Assembly: GCA_014904985.1 (NCBI GenBank)
Contig: MU128995.1
Coordinates: 143,551-207,550 of the forward strand
DNA from: Hydnum rufescens UP504
Taxonomy: Eukaryota; Basidiomycota; Agaricomycetes; Cantharellales; Hydnaceae
Direction of reading: 5' to 3'
Length of the DNA: 64,000 bases
Of the stretch, positions 46,880-57,538 are shown piece by piece; within the stretch, counting starts at the first letter, position 1; the number at the start of each line of letters is the position of its first letter. The notes beneath the pieces are model-generated. The model searched no databases. It was not told where the DNA came from and saw nothing but the letters and a program-made list of their open reading frames with translations. The translations under genes and the position numbers were made by a program.

Positions 46880-48065
46880 CTAGTAGTCGTATAAGAGGTC
46901 CGAAGTACGGAAGCAGATTAAGCCGGCAAGAATTAAAAATGACCCGTCAGAACCTCGGTGTTTACTCGTCCTACCTGTAGTTCCGACCGTGTGTCTAGCT
47001 GGGGGTTGACAGAGAGGCCCACGTTCGAGTGCCTCGTGTTCTTCCGAGTCGAACTCGATATCGAGAGATTCCGCCAGTTCGGACGTGTCGGGTGGACTTA
47101 GATGCTCCGTTATGGACGACCAAATCCTGTGAAAGGAAAATTGGAGAATAGAAACCAAATCCGCGGGGATAGTATTAGATCATGCCCCCGCTTCGTTTGA
47201 AAGACATGTCCAGCATATCAAGAAACCATGATGGGAACAAAGTATAAACGCACCCGGGTGACTTTAATAAAGCAACGCAACGTTTTGAAAATCTTTTTGC
47301 GTTTCTTCCATTCTTCTCATCCAGTCGTTTAGCGTCTTTGGCTTCGGGTATCGGCGCGTTGGCGAAGGAGATACGGTATGGAGCAAGGACATCATCCAGG
47401 TCTTCAAGCGAAGATCTGAGAAGTGGAGATGAGGCCGGAAGAGAGTCCGTTGTCGTACTAAGGCGTATTTGAGTTGATTCTAGAAGGGGTGTCGTGAATG
47501 GATGCAAGAATTTCGATCAGGATGGTAGCACAATGGAGACCGGAGACCCTGGAAGGAACGTTTGGACAAAATGGCGAAAACTGAGGGCATACCATCCAAG
47601 AGGAGTTGATTCGAGCTCGTGAGTTCCTTTATTTTTCTGCGCACTGGTCAACTTCCTTTTGTAGGGCGTCCGCCTTCTCTGTGGGTATGTCATCCTCATC
47701 GGACTGCTTGCATTCAAGGATAGCGAAGTAAGTAGGGTCTATAGGCAGACGATGAGCGCTCATCCAGAGGTCGAGAAGCATCATCTGCTTGACGACAAAG
47801 GTTTGTTTGCCTGGAGAAAGGAAAGACACGGCCCCATTATTTTACAAGACGAAGACACGCGCTTGATGATAACGTGAATTGGTGCGAGGAGACCAACGCA
47901 CCGCAACTCCTTTTGGATAATCTCACCTTTCTCTGTGAGTGCCAGGAGGATGGTTCGTGTCGCTAGCTTTGATCCGACTTTCTTGATATTGGCCGACAGG
48001 CCCGCTACGCGAGATATGGGCCAATTTATCAGCAGTCATACCATGGCCGGCGCACAGCTGCCACA
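46880..48065 (-). pseudogene. HOP2: HOP2-like meiotic pairing protein, copy 2
   Basis: Minus strand. The C-terminus is complete (IWSSITEHLSPPDTSELAES and EFDSEEHEALERGPLC near 47.0-47.1 kb). The middle coiled coil (VLAPYRISFANAPIPEAKD) and the winged helix (ILLALTEKGEI, near 47.93 kb) are present. The first exon (EEAVRQYIKK in copy 3) is missing because homology breaks near 48,065. Small indels put the exons in different phases. Confidence 0.75.
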
Positions 48066-48646
48066 TCGCCGTGAGGACAGTTCCATTGAAAACGGGTGGA
48101 GGTGCTACCGTTGATTTCATACGGGCTTGTCGTTCATGTCTTCTCATCTGGATACTGGCTATCTCTGGGAATATTCACACTATGATTAGTCGGTTCATTC
48201 TTCGCTGCCTCGAAAATGGCATAAACTTGGCAGGAAATGAAACAATGTTTATAAAAAGGGGGGAGTGCAAGGTTGAGAACGACCACGGACCAAAATAACC
48301 AAGAACAGCACAGAAATCGGGGATACAGACGAGGAAACAATGAACATGAAGGAGACTGTCACATACAGAGGCACGCGAGGCACCCGTAGTCATATGAGAG
48401 GCCAAAGACGGAAGTAGATCAAGCCAGTAGAATCCCAGTGTTTAGTCTCTACACTTTTTTCTGGCAAACTGAGAAACAGCTGGAATCTCAAAACTCACCG
48501 ATGTACGTATCCATAGCGAAGTTAGTTTGTCGCGATAACATTGTTACTTGACCTGCACCGAATGCTGGGTTTCCACTGCAGTGTCCAAAGAAATTTGGCA
48601 CGTGAAGCCGGTCATGTGCGCACGTGCGAACCTACATTGGATACCG

Positions 48647-49664
48647 ATGGCTGCGGCGACGACTGCCAGGCGCCATGGCAAGTTTTATTTTGATGAACCC
48701 GAGACTCTCATCTTCGAGGCATGCGACTTCCATGACCATGACACATTTCTCTTCTGCTCACATTCAGACTGTGCGTAGGTGGGAGGCATTTTATTCCGAC
48801 CGCACGTATTTCTGCTACGACGGTACAGCGAATTTTTCCGGGACATGCTATCCCTTGGTTCCGAAAAGAGACTTGAAGGATCCAGTGATAGTGTTCCTAT
48901 TGTCTTAACCGACGTACATCTTGCCGATGGCGATTATCCAGAAATCACCGCAAAGGAATTCGAACTTGCTTTGTCTGTGATGTATCCCGAGTCAGTGTGT
49001 CTCAAGCTCTCTGGATGCACATCGGGCGGAGTTTTGACATTTACTTAGGGTGCTCATTAAGAACCCACACAAATCTTCTGCTGAATGGTGCAAGGTACTG
49101 GATGTTGCGCAGCGGTGGCAGTCCCCGCTTTTGCGGGACACTGCAATCACACACCTTGCCAAGTCAGACCTACATGCTTCTATGCGCCTCGCGATCAGTA
49201 CCAAGTACGATGTGCCAGAGTGGCTCCCAGATGTCCTCCCGGAACTGTGCCTCCAGCGGTCCTTCCCATCTGAAGATATCGCACTCTTGCCCCCCTCCCT
49301 TATCGTCCCCTTTTTTTCCGCACGCGAAGAATTCCGCAACGACCTGGTTTCCCGGGTGTCAAAGCATGCTATGTGTTCCAAGACGTCCTGTGCTTGGTCT
49401 GCTACCGAACGAGGGAGGATATGTGGTCATCTGAGGAAGTCGCTCTCATATACCTCGGACCTAGGAAAACGAGACCATTCCTCCATCACGGAGGCGTTTC
49501 AAGGATTCCTACGCAACCCCCCCAGTTGCCACTATTGCACTCTTGGCTGTCAGGACATGTTGTCGGCGTGTGCAGAGTTTGGTAGATCCCTCGTCCGAGA
49601 GCGCTGCTTCCCCAAGAACAAAAAGAGAAAAAGAAATTCTTCCGGACGAGATCTCGGTCCGTGA
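48647..49664 (+). CDS. BTB/POZ-domain protein, copy 3 (intact, GC donor)
   Basis: Exons 48647-48718, 48779-48990 and 49049-49664 give 299 residues with the same domain order as copy 2. The first intron starts with GC (gcatgc) where the other copies have GT (gtacgc or gtgcgc), so it would need a GC-AG splice. The protein is shorter than copy 2 because its reading frame stops after SSGRDLGP, before the C-terminal cysteine segment; that segment is still recognisable in the DNA beyond the stop. Confidence 0.82.
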
Positions 49665-50091
49665 AGATATACGAGCCCGTGCACGTGTAGGTCATGTTTA
49701 TGTTCTTCAGATTCTTCAAATTCAGAGTAGATTACGGGGGTGCTGCTGTAATTTCATACGGGCTTGCCGTCTGTCTTCTCCATACTGGGTATATATGGAA
49801 ATATTCCCACTATGATTAACCGGTTCATTCTTCACGACCTCTGAAAACAGTAGAAAATTGGCAGGAAACGAATGCAATGTTTGTAAGAGGGCGAGGATGA
49901 GCGTGGACCAAAATAGCAAAGTGCAGTACAGAAATCGGGGACGCAGACGAGGAGAGGAAATAATGAACACGAAGGGAGACACCGTCACATCAGAGGCACC
50001 CAAGGACATTACTACACCAGTAGTCGTATAAGAGACCCGAAGCACGAAAGCAGAGGGGGCCAGCAAGAATTTAAAATGTCCCGGCAGGACC

Positions 50092-51325
50092 TCAGTGTTT
50101 AGTCGTCTTGCCCGTAGTTCCAGCCCTGTGTCTAGCTGGGGGTTGACAGAGAGGTCCGCGTTCGAGTGCCTCGTGTTCTTCCGAGTCGAACCCGATCCCG
50201 AGCGATTCCGCCAATTCGGATGCATCGGGTAGGCTTAGGTGCTCCGTTATAGATGACCAAATCCTGTGAAAAGAAAATTGGGGGACAAAAAAGCAAATCC
50301 ATGAGGATGGTGTTAGATCATGCCTCGCTTCGTTTGAAAGACATGTCCAGCATAAGAACAACAAACGCGCGTGGGGTGATTCGAATAAAGCAATGCAACT
50401 CTTTGAAAATCTTTTTGCGTTTTTTCCATGGTTCTCTCCATCTTGCCCAGTCTGCATCAAGTCGTCCAACGTCTTTCGTTTCTGGTATCGGCGCGTCGGC
50501 AAAGGAGATGCGGTATGGAGCAAGGACGCCATCCAGGCCTTCGAGCGAAGACCTGAGAGTGGAGATGAGGGCCGGAAGAGAGTTCGTTCTCAAACTAAGG
50601 TGTATTCGAGTTGATTCTAGAAGGGGTGTCGTCGTGAATGGATGCGAGAATTTCCATCAGGATTGTAACACGGTGGAGACCAGAGACCCTGGAAGGAACG
50701 TTTGAACGAGAATTGAGGGCATATCCTTCGTGAGGAGTCGATTCGAGGTCGTGAGTCCTTTATTTTCTTCTTTGGATTGGTCAACTTCCTTTTGCAGCTC
50801 GTCCGCCTTCTCTGTGGGCGTGTCATCCTCATCGGACTGTTTGCATTCAAGGGTAGCGAGTAGGATCTATACGGGGACAACGAGAGCCCATCCAGAGATC
50901 GAGAGACATAACCTGCTTGGCGACCAAGAAGGTTTGCTTTGCCTGAAGGAAAAAAACGGCTCTAGTATTTTACAAGACGAAGACACGCGCCTGATGGCAA
51001 TGTGAATGAGTGGGAGGAGACAAACGCACCGTAACTCTTTTGGGTAATTTCGCTTTTCTCTGTGAGTGCCAGGAGGATCTTTTGTGTCGCTAGCTTTGGT
51101 CCGGCTTTCTTGATGTTGGCCGACACGTCCGCTACGCGAGGAGATATGAAACAAGATATCAGCAGTCATACCATGGCCAGGCGCGGCTGCCATACCACCA
51201 TGAGGATAGGTCCATGGAAAATGCAGAGAATTCGAGAGGACACGAATGGCAAACGCACCCGCCCCATACGGTCTATTACACTTCTTGATGTACTGGCGTA
51301 CCGCTTCCTCAGCTACATACAGCAT
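50092..51325 (-). pseudogene. HOP2: HOP2-like meiotic pairing protein, copy 3 (most complete)
   Basis: Minus strand. The first exon (51325-51258) reads MLYVAEEAVRQYIKKCNRPYGA and joins in phase across an intron to ADVSANIKKAGPKLATQKIL, then ALTEKSEITQKSYG. This is the N-terminal winged-helix domain of HOP2/TBPIP. The next exon should read GKQTFLVAKQ but has one extra base near 50,940. The coiled coil (ERRTSCKRKL region; DGVLAPYRISFADAPIPETK) and the C-terminal leucine-zipper cap (IWSSITEHLSLPDASELAES, EEHEALERGPLC) follow. The role would be homologous pairing in meiosis with MND1. Probably inactive as written, though only minor changes separate it from an open gene. Confidence 0.78.
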
Positions 51326-51339
51326 GTAAGCTCACATCA

Positions 51340-52720
51340 CGTTCAGTTTCAGTTTCAGTAGTAGTGGGGGCCCGCGCCCTTGAGAACCACCGCTTGGTTG
51401 GGCGGTTGTTGTGTTTTGTTTACATCGAGGCATCTCCTCGCTCTCCTGAGAAACTGGGAAACAGTTGAAAAGTCAAAAGGTCACTGATGTATGCGTAGCA
51501 AAGTTAGTTTGCGATGATGACATCAATATTCTTACTTGTTCTGCGCCGAATTTCGGGCTTCCACTGCGCAGGAGTGTCCAAGTACGGGAGACCGCAATCA
51601 AAGTTTTTTGTTCTTTCTGGTTCCCCTGTGCGTCAGGTCGCATAGCCGGTCAGATTATAGTGTTCGTCGGTCTTCTTTGCATCGGAGATCTGATGCTTGT
51701 TTCACGGCGATGCGGGTCGATGAGGAATGACTGATGGAGGTCATTGGCCTTGTGTGCTCTGAACATCTGAAGTAATCCTGCGGGCACCCCTTGGTACTGA
51801 GATTGGCATTTGGGCACTCGGATGCATCGAATGTGTTCCTTCTGTATTTTCAACCTCAAATCTGATGGCATTTTGCAGATCTTTGGGTTGCTGATAAGAT
51901 AATGGGCATTCGGCCAGAGGAAGACGAAACCGTGAAATATCGAGGACGATCGTCTCGCCAGGATGATGGAGCTGACGGGTGAAATATATTCGAGCCAGGT
52001 CCCTCCCTCAACCGTTTTATTTTGCAGCAGGCGGACATCGTTTGTATCTTTCGTTCGAACGCTCGCTGTTCGCATCTGCCAGCTCCAGCTGTATCAGAAC
52101 ATTGTATCCTGTGAGTATTCGAAAGGCGCTACCAAACCCTTATCGAACCTGTGGCTACTTTCACCGGCATTTGTCTTTGGCTGGCTTCTGAGCAGCGCCC
52201 CTCTGCCGACGAACTGCTGGACCATGATTGGGTGCGCAGATTCGCCGACACGGCCCAACTTCGGCAGGTCCAATCCACTCAGAGATTATGAGCTAGGCTA
52301 GATGTAGGTTCTATGTCGCAGCAAGTGGGCACTCTGATTTACCCTCAAACTACAATCTGGGCGATTATTCCACACAACGTACGGGGAAACCTACTCTTTA
52401 CAGCAAGACAATCCTATCTTATTGAGGCCCGACTATGCATCTAGTGGCTGTCTTGTACTTGTTCCGATTTTGCATCATCACTGTCACAACGTTTGTCAGC
52501 AAGCGAGATTGAGAAAATCTGATTTGGGGCCGAAGGCCCCAAGGGCAGTCGACTCTCACTATAGTAAGAGATACCATCCAAGCAGAAGGCAGGAGACTCC
52601 AGAGTGATTCAAGCATGTTTCACCCAGAAAGAAAAAGTCAACCTGGCAGTGCTCATCTATAGTCTCCCCAGGCAGACGTCACGCTCCGCGGAGCGTGACG
52701 GCTGTCTAGAGTCTGCAATC
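51340..52720. other. Non-repeated insert between HOP2 copy 3 and BTB copy 4
   Basis: No gene recognised. A 141-codon minus-strand frame (51650-52075) has no domain I know. The segment starts where HOP2 homology ends and carries a perfect palindrome near its right end, so it could be inserted DNA. Confidence 0.4.
52677..52700. repeat. Perfect 24-bp palindrome
   Basis: CGTCACGCTCCG is followed at once by its exact reverse complement. It could form a cruciform or hairpin and is GC-rich in a moderate context. It lies about 85 bp upstream of BTB copy 4. Confidence 0.85.
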
Positions 52721-52784
52721 TGGCACGTGCGAGCCTAGCCTTGCGCCGGCAATTTGCGCCGGCGCGAAACTACATTGAACACCA

Positions 52785-53772
52785 ATGGCTACGGCGACGA
52801 CTACGACGCGCCATGAAAAGTTTTATTTTGATGAACCCGAGACTCTCATATTTGAGGTACGCGACTTCCATGACTGCGACGCGTCTCCCTTCTGCTCACA
52901 TTCAGATCGCGCGTAGGTAGGAGGCGTGTTATTCCGACCGCACATATTTCTGCTACGACGGTACAGCGAATTTTTCCGGGACATTCTATCACCTGATTCC
53001 GAAAGGAAACTTGGAGGATATGATGATAGTCTTCCTATTGTGTTAGCAGACGTACGCCTTGCCGATCATCCAGAAATCACCGCAGAGGAATTCGAACTTG
53101 CTTTGTCCGTGATGTATCCCGAGTCAGTGTGCTTTTGAGTTTTCTCGATATGCATTAGGCAGAGTTAACCCTTACTTAGGGTGCTCATTAAGAACCGGCA
53201 AAAAACTTCTGCCCAATGGTGCAAGGTATTGGATGTTGCGAAATGGTGGAAATCCCCGCTTTTGCGGGATGCTGCAATCACACAGCTCGCAAAGTCAGAC
53301 CTACATGCTTCTATGCGCCTCGCGATCAGCACCAAGTACGATGTGCCAGAGTGGCTCCCGGACATCCTCCCGAACTGTGCCTTCAGAGGTCCTTCCCATC
53401 TGAAGATATCGCACTCTTGCCCCCTCCCTTATCGTCCCCTTTTTTTCGGCACGCGAAGAATTCCGTAACCAGCTTGTTCTCACGGTGTCAGCGGTGGAGA
53501 GGTGTGAGCGGAAGTCGTGTGCTTGGTCTCATGCCCTACGAGAGAAGTTGTGTGATTATCTGAGGGCCTCGATATCATCTACCCCAGACTTAGGAAGACC
53601 AGACCATTCCTCCTTCACCAAGGTGTTTGAAACATTCGCCACCACCTGCCGCGATTGCGCACTCCGCGGCGACACGATGTTATCGACTTGTGAAGATTTG
53701 GGAAGATCCCTCGTCCGAAAGCGGTGCTTTCCTAAGAAAAAGAAAAATTCTCGACGACAAGGTGTTCAGTAA
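52785..53772 (+). pseudogene. BTB/POZ-domain protein, copy 4, frame-broken
   Basis: Exon 1 (52785-52856) and exon 2 (52917-53122, two codons shorter than in the other copies) read normally. In exon 3 (from 53180) a G is missing at the CTCCCG/AACTG joint near 53,373, and a second base is missing in the C run near 53,420. The C-terminus is then in a third phase (RPDHSSFTKVFETF, LVRKRCFPKKKKN). As written no complete protein can be made. Confidence 0.8.
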
Positions 53773-54315
53773 ATTGTGGGGCTACTATCATTGATTTCAT
53801 ACGGACTTGTCGTTCAGGTCTTCTGCATACTGTCTAGATCTATCTCTGGAAATATGATTAGCCGGTTCATTCTTCACTGCCTCGTAAAAATGGAATAAGC
53901 TTGGCAGGAAATGAAACAATGTTTATAAAAAGGGCGAAGTGAAAGGTCAAGAATGAGCGTGGTCCAAATAACTAACAACAGCACAGAAATCGGAGACGCA
54001 GACGAGGAAACAATGAATATGAAGGGAGAGACTATCACATCCCGAGGCACGCGAGGACATTATAGCACACCCATATATAGTCATATAAGACCGAACTATG
54101 GAAGTAGATCAAGCCAGGGGAATCCCAGTGTTTCGTCGCCACACCGTTTTCTGAGAAACTGAGAAAGAGCTTAAAAGTCAAAAACTCACCAATGTATGCG
54201 TAGGGAAGTTAGTTTGTCGCGATACCGCTGCGTAGGCAATTTGGCACGTGAGACACCAGCCTTGCGCCAGCTATTTGCGCGAACGCGAAACTAAGAAAAA
54301 TCACATTGGACACCG

Positions 54316-55326
54316 ATGGCTACGGCGACGACTGCCAGGCGCCATGGCAAGTTTTATTTTGATGAGCCCGAGACTCTCATCTTCGAGGTACGCGACTTCC
54401 ATGACCATGACACATTTCTCTTCTGCTCACATTCAGACTGTGCGTAGGTAGGAGGACATCTTATTCCGACCGCACATATTCCTGCTACGACGGTACAGCG
54501 AATTTTTCCGCGACATGCTATCCCTTGGTTCCGAAAAGCAACTTGAAGGATCCAGTGATAGTGCTCCTATTGTCTTAGCTGATGTGCATCTTGCCGATGG
54601 GGATTATCCAGAAATCACGATAGAGGAATTCGAACTCGCTTTGTCCCTGATGTATCCCGAGTCAGTGTGTCTCGAGCTCTCTGGCTGCACGTCAAGCAGA
54701 GTTTAACGTTTACTTAGGCTGCTCATTAAGAACCCCAGAAATCTTCTGCCGAATGGTGCAAGGTACTGGACGTGGCGAAGCGGTGGCAATCCCCGCTCTT
54801 GCGGGACGCTGCAATCGCACACCTCGCCAAGTCAGACCTACACGTTTCTATGCGCCTTTCGATCAGTGCCAAGTACGATGTGCCAGAGTGGCTCCCGGAT
54901 ATCCTCCCGGAACTGTGCCTTCAGAGGTCCTTTCCATCCGATGATATTGCATTCTTGCCCCCTTCCCTTATCGTCCCCTTTTTTGCGGCACGCGAACTAT
55001 TCCGCAACCAGCTTGTTTACAGGGTGTCAGTGCTGGAGAGGTGTCCCAACGCGACGTGTGGTTGGTCTGACACCAAACGAGGGAAGTTATGTGATCATCT
55101 CAGCGAATCACTATTATACCCAGGAAGACCCGACCATTCCTCCCTCACCGAGGCGTTTCGAATATTCCTCGTCAGCTGCAAGGATTGTGAACGCCGCTGC
55201 AAGAAGATGTTATCGGCTTGTGAAGACTATGGTAGAGCGATGGTTGGAAAGCGCTGCTTCAACAAAGTAACACTTCGTCGAGCCGAGGGAATAGTCTCTA
55301 GTAAATTATGGGGATACTACTGTTGA
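54316..55326 (+). pseudogene. BTB/POZ-domain protein, copy 5, frame-broken
   Basis: Exon 1 (54316-54387) reads MATATTARRHGKFYFDEPET. Exon 2 from 54448 has one extra base in its first codons (gtaggaggacat against gtaggaggtat), and exon 3 from 54718 lacks one base in AACCCCAGAAA. The rest (MAKRWQSPLLRDAAIAHL to the stop at 55,326) is open. It lies only 550 bp after copy 4 without an intervening HOP2 copy. Confidence 0.8.
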
Positions 55327-55635
55327 TTTCATATGGGCCTGTCATTCATGTCTTCTCCATACTGGGTATCTCTGGAAATATTCCCACTATGATTAACCGG
55401 TTCATGCACAAAATTGGCAGGAAGCGAAAACAATGTTTGTAAGACGGGCGAAGTGAAAGGTCGAGAACGAGCGTGGACCAAAATAGCAAAGGACAGCACA
55501 CAAATCGGGGACGCAGACGAGGAAATAATGAACGAGAAGGGAGACACCATCACATCCAGAGGCACCCGAGACATTACAAGCACCAGTAGTCGTATAAGAG
55601 GACCGAAGCACGAAAGCAGAGGGGGCCAGCAAGAA

Positions 55636-56840
55636 TTAAAAATGTCCCGGCAGGACCTCAGTGTTTAGTCGTCTTGCCTGTAGTTCCAGCCCTGTATCTA
55701 GCTGGGGGTTGACAGAGAGGTCCGCGTTCGATGTGCCTCGTGTTCTTCTGAGTCGAACTCGGTCCCGAGAGATTCCGCCAATTCGGATGCGTCGGGTGGG
55801 CTTAGGTGCTCCGTTATAGATGACCAAATCCTGTGAAAAGAAAATTGGCGCACAAAAAGCAAATCCATGAGGATGGTGTTAGATCATGCCCTGCTTCGTT
55901 TGAAAGACATGTCCAGCATAAGAAGAACAACCGCGCGTGGGGTGATTCGAATAAAGCAACGCAACTCTTGAAAATCTTTTTGCGTTTTTTCCATTCTTCT
56001 CTCCATCTTGCCCGGTCTGCATCGAGTCGTTCAACGTCTTTCGTTTCTGGTATCGGCGCGTCGGCAAAGGAAATACGGTATGAGCAAGGACGCCATCCAG
56101 GCCTTCGAGCGAAGACCTGAGAGTGGAGATGGGGGCCGGAAGAGAGTCCGTTGTCGGACTAAGGCGTATTCGAGTTGATTCTAGAAGGGGTGTCGTGAAT
56201 GGATGAGAGAATTTCCACCAGGATTGTAACACAGGAGACCAGAGACCCTGGAAGGAACGTTTGAACGAGAATTGAGGGCACACCTTTCGTGAGGAGTCGA
56301 TTCGAGGTCGTGAGTTCGTTTATTTTCTTCTTTGGATTGGTCAACTTCCTTTTGCAGCTCGTCCGCCTTCTCTGTGGGCATGTCATCCTCATCGGACTGT
56401 TTGCATTCAAGGGTAGCCAGTACGGTCTATACGGTGACAACGAGAGCCCGTCCAGAGATCGGGAGACATAACCTGCTTGGCGACCAAGAAGGTTTGTTTG
56501 CCTGGAGGAAGGAAAAACGACTCTAGTATTTTACAAGACGAAGACACGCGCCTGATGGCAACGTGAATGAGTGCGAGGAGACGAACGCACCGTGACTCTT
56601 TTGGGTAATTTCGCCTTTCTCTGTGAGTGCCAGGAGGATCCATTGTGTCGCTAGCTTTGGTCCGACTTTCTTGACGTTGGCCGACACGTCCTCTACGCGA
56701 GGAGATATGAAACAAAATATCAGAAGTCATACCATGGCCAGTCCGCAGCTGCCATGCCACCATGAGGACAGGTCCATGGAAAATGCAGAGAGGATTCGAG
56801 AGGATACGAATGGCAAATGCACCCGCCCCATACGGTCTAC
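55636..56840 (-). pseudogene. HOP2: HOP2-like meiotic pairing protein, copy 4
   Basis: Minus strand. The exon GKQTFLVAKQ (near 56,500) is intact here, unlike copy 3. LALTEKGEITQKSH (near 56,610), the coiled-coil exons and the C-terminus (ITEHLSPPDASELAESLGTE, near 55.8 kb) are present with small indels. The first exon is cut: only the last codons (CRPYGAG-like, 56,825-56,840) remain before unrelated sequence. With copy 3 it shows that each functional segment survives in at least one copy. Confidence 0.75.
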
Positions 56841-56947
56841 AGTAGTCCTGCGAGAGAGCAGATGCAGCCAGATCAGACAGATGGGAAAATCAGAATCCAA
56901 GCAAGCAGGACAGAGAGAAGGCAAGAGCGGGAAGAAAAGGCTGAAAG

Positions 56948-57427
56948 ATGAGCGATCTAATTGGTGTTGAGTCCAAGGCTTCGCGAATCACGGGCACTGA
57001 ACCATTCGAGGGCGGCGAGCTCAAGGTATCCAGTATTCATACTCTCTAGTAAGTCTGCCGCCCCTGGCCGCCAGCCTCGCTGTTAATCGCAAGCATCGTG
57101 TCGTGTCCTGCAGCTATGAAGTTATCGCGTGAGTGATACGGATCATCACGTGATTCGCGCTTCACGGTGGGGGACGCTGTCTAGTATGCCGATTGGGACG
57201 TGTTCGCGCAGCTCCATCCTAAGACTCAGGCAAAAGTCACGTTGTTATCCAGTATGATCTGGAACGAGGATCCAAAAGGATCAGATCTAGGGTCTACCGA
57301 ATTTCACATAGAGCCAGGGACCAGATAACAATATATTTCCTCTCTTGGAATTTGAGAAGCCTCTGGTGCCAGATCAGGCATGGCGCGAGTTCGTGCTTCT
57401 CGGACAGAAGCTAGTCAAGTTGACATA
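56948..57427 (+). other. Possible short or partial gene
   Basis: ATG at 56,948 opens MSDLIGVESKASRITG and PFEGGELK, followed by intron-like GT..AG stretches and pieces DWDVFAQLHPKTQAK and FEKPLVPDQAWREFVLLG, which stops at 57,427. The pieces look coding but I could not join them with confidence and recognise no family. It may be the 5' end of a gene truncated when the array was rearranged (HOP2 homology ends about 110 bp upstream). Confidence 0.35.
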
Positions 57428-57538
57428 ACCGGGAAGCTCCTATTGGCTGGCTTTTGACAATTTGTAGCGTTCCACATGTCACACACGCCTGCTTACACCA
57501 CGCCCTCTCTCTAGCTCTCCTCCTGTGATCCTTCAGCG

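Noticed and set aside
56948..57115. Prolyl iminopeptidase N-terminus (GGELKVSSIHTL resembles the family start)
   Set aside because: The downstream exon pieces do not continue into an alpha/beta-hydrolase, and no GGPG or nucleophile motif follows.
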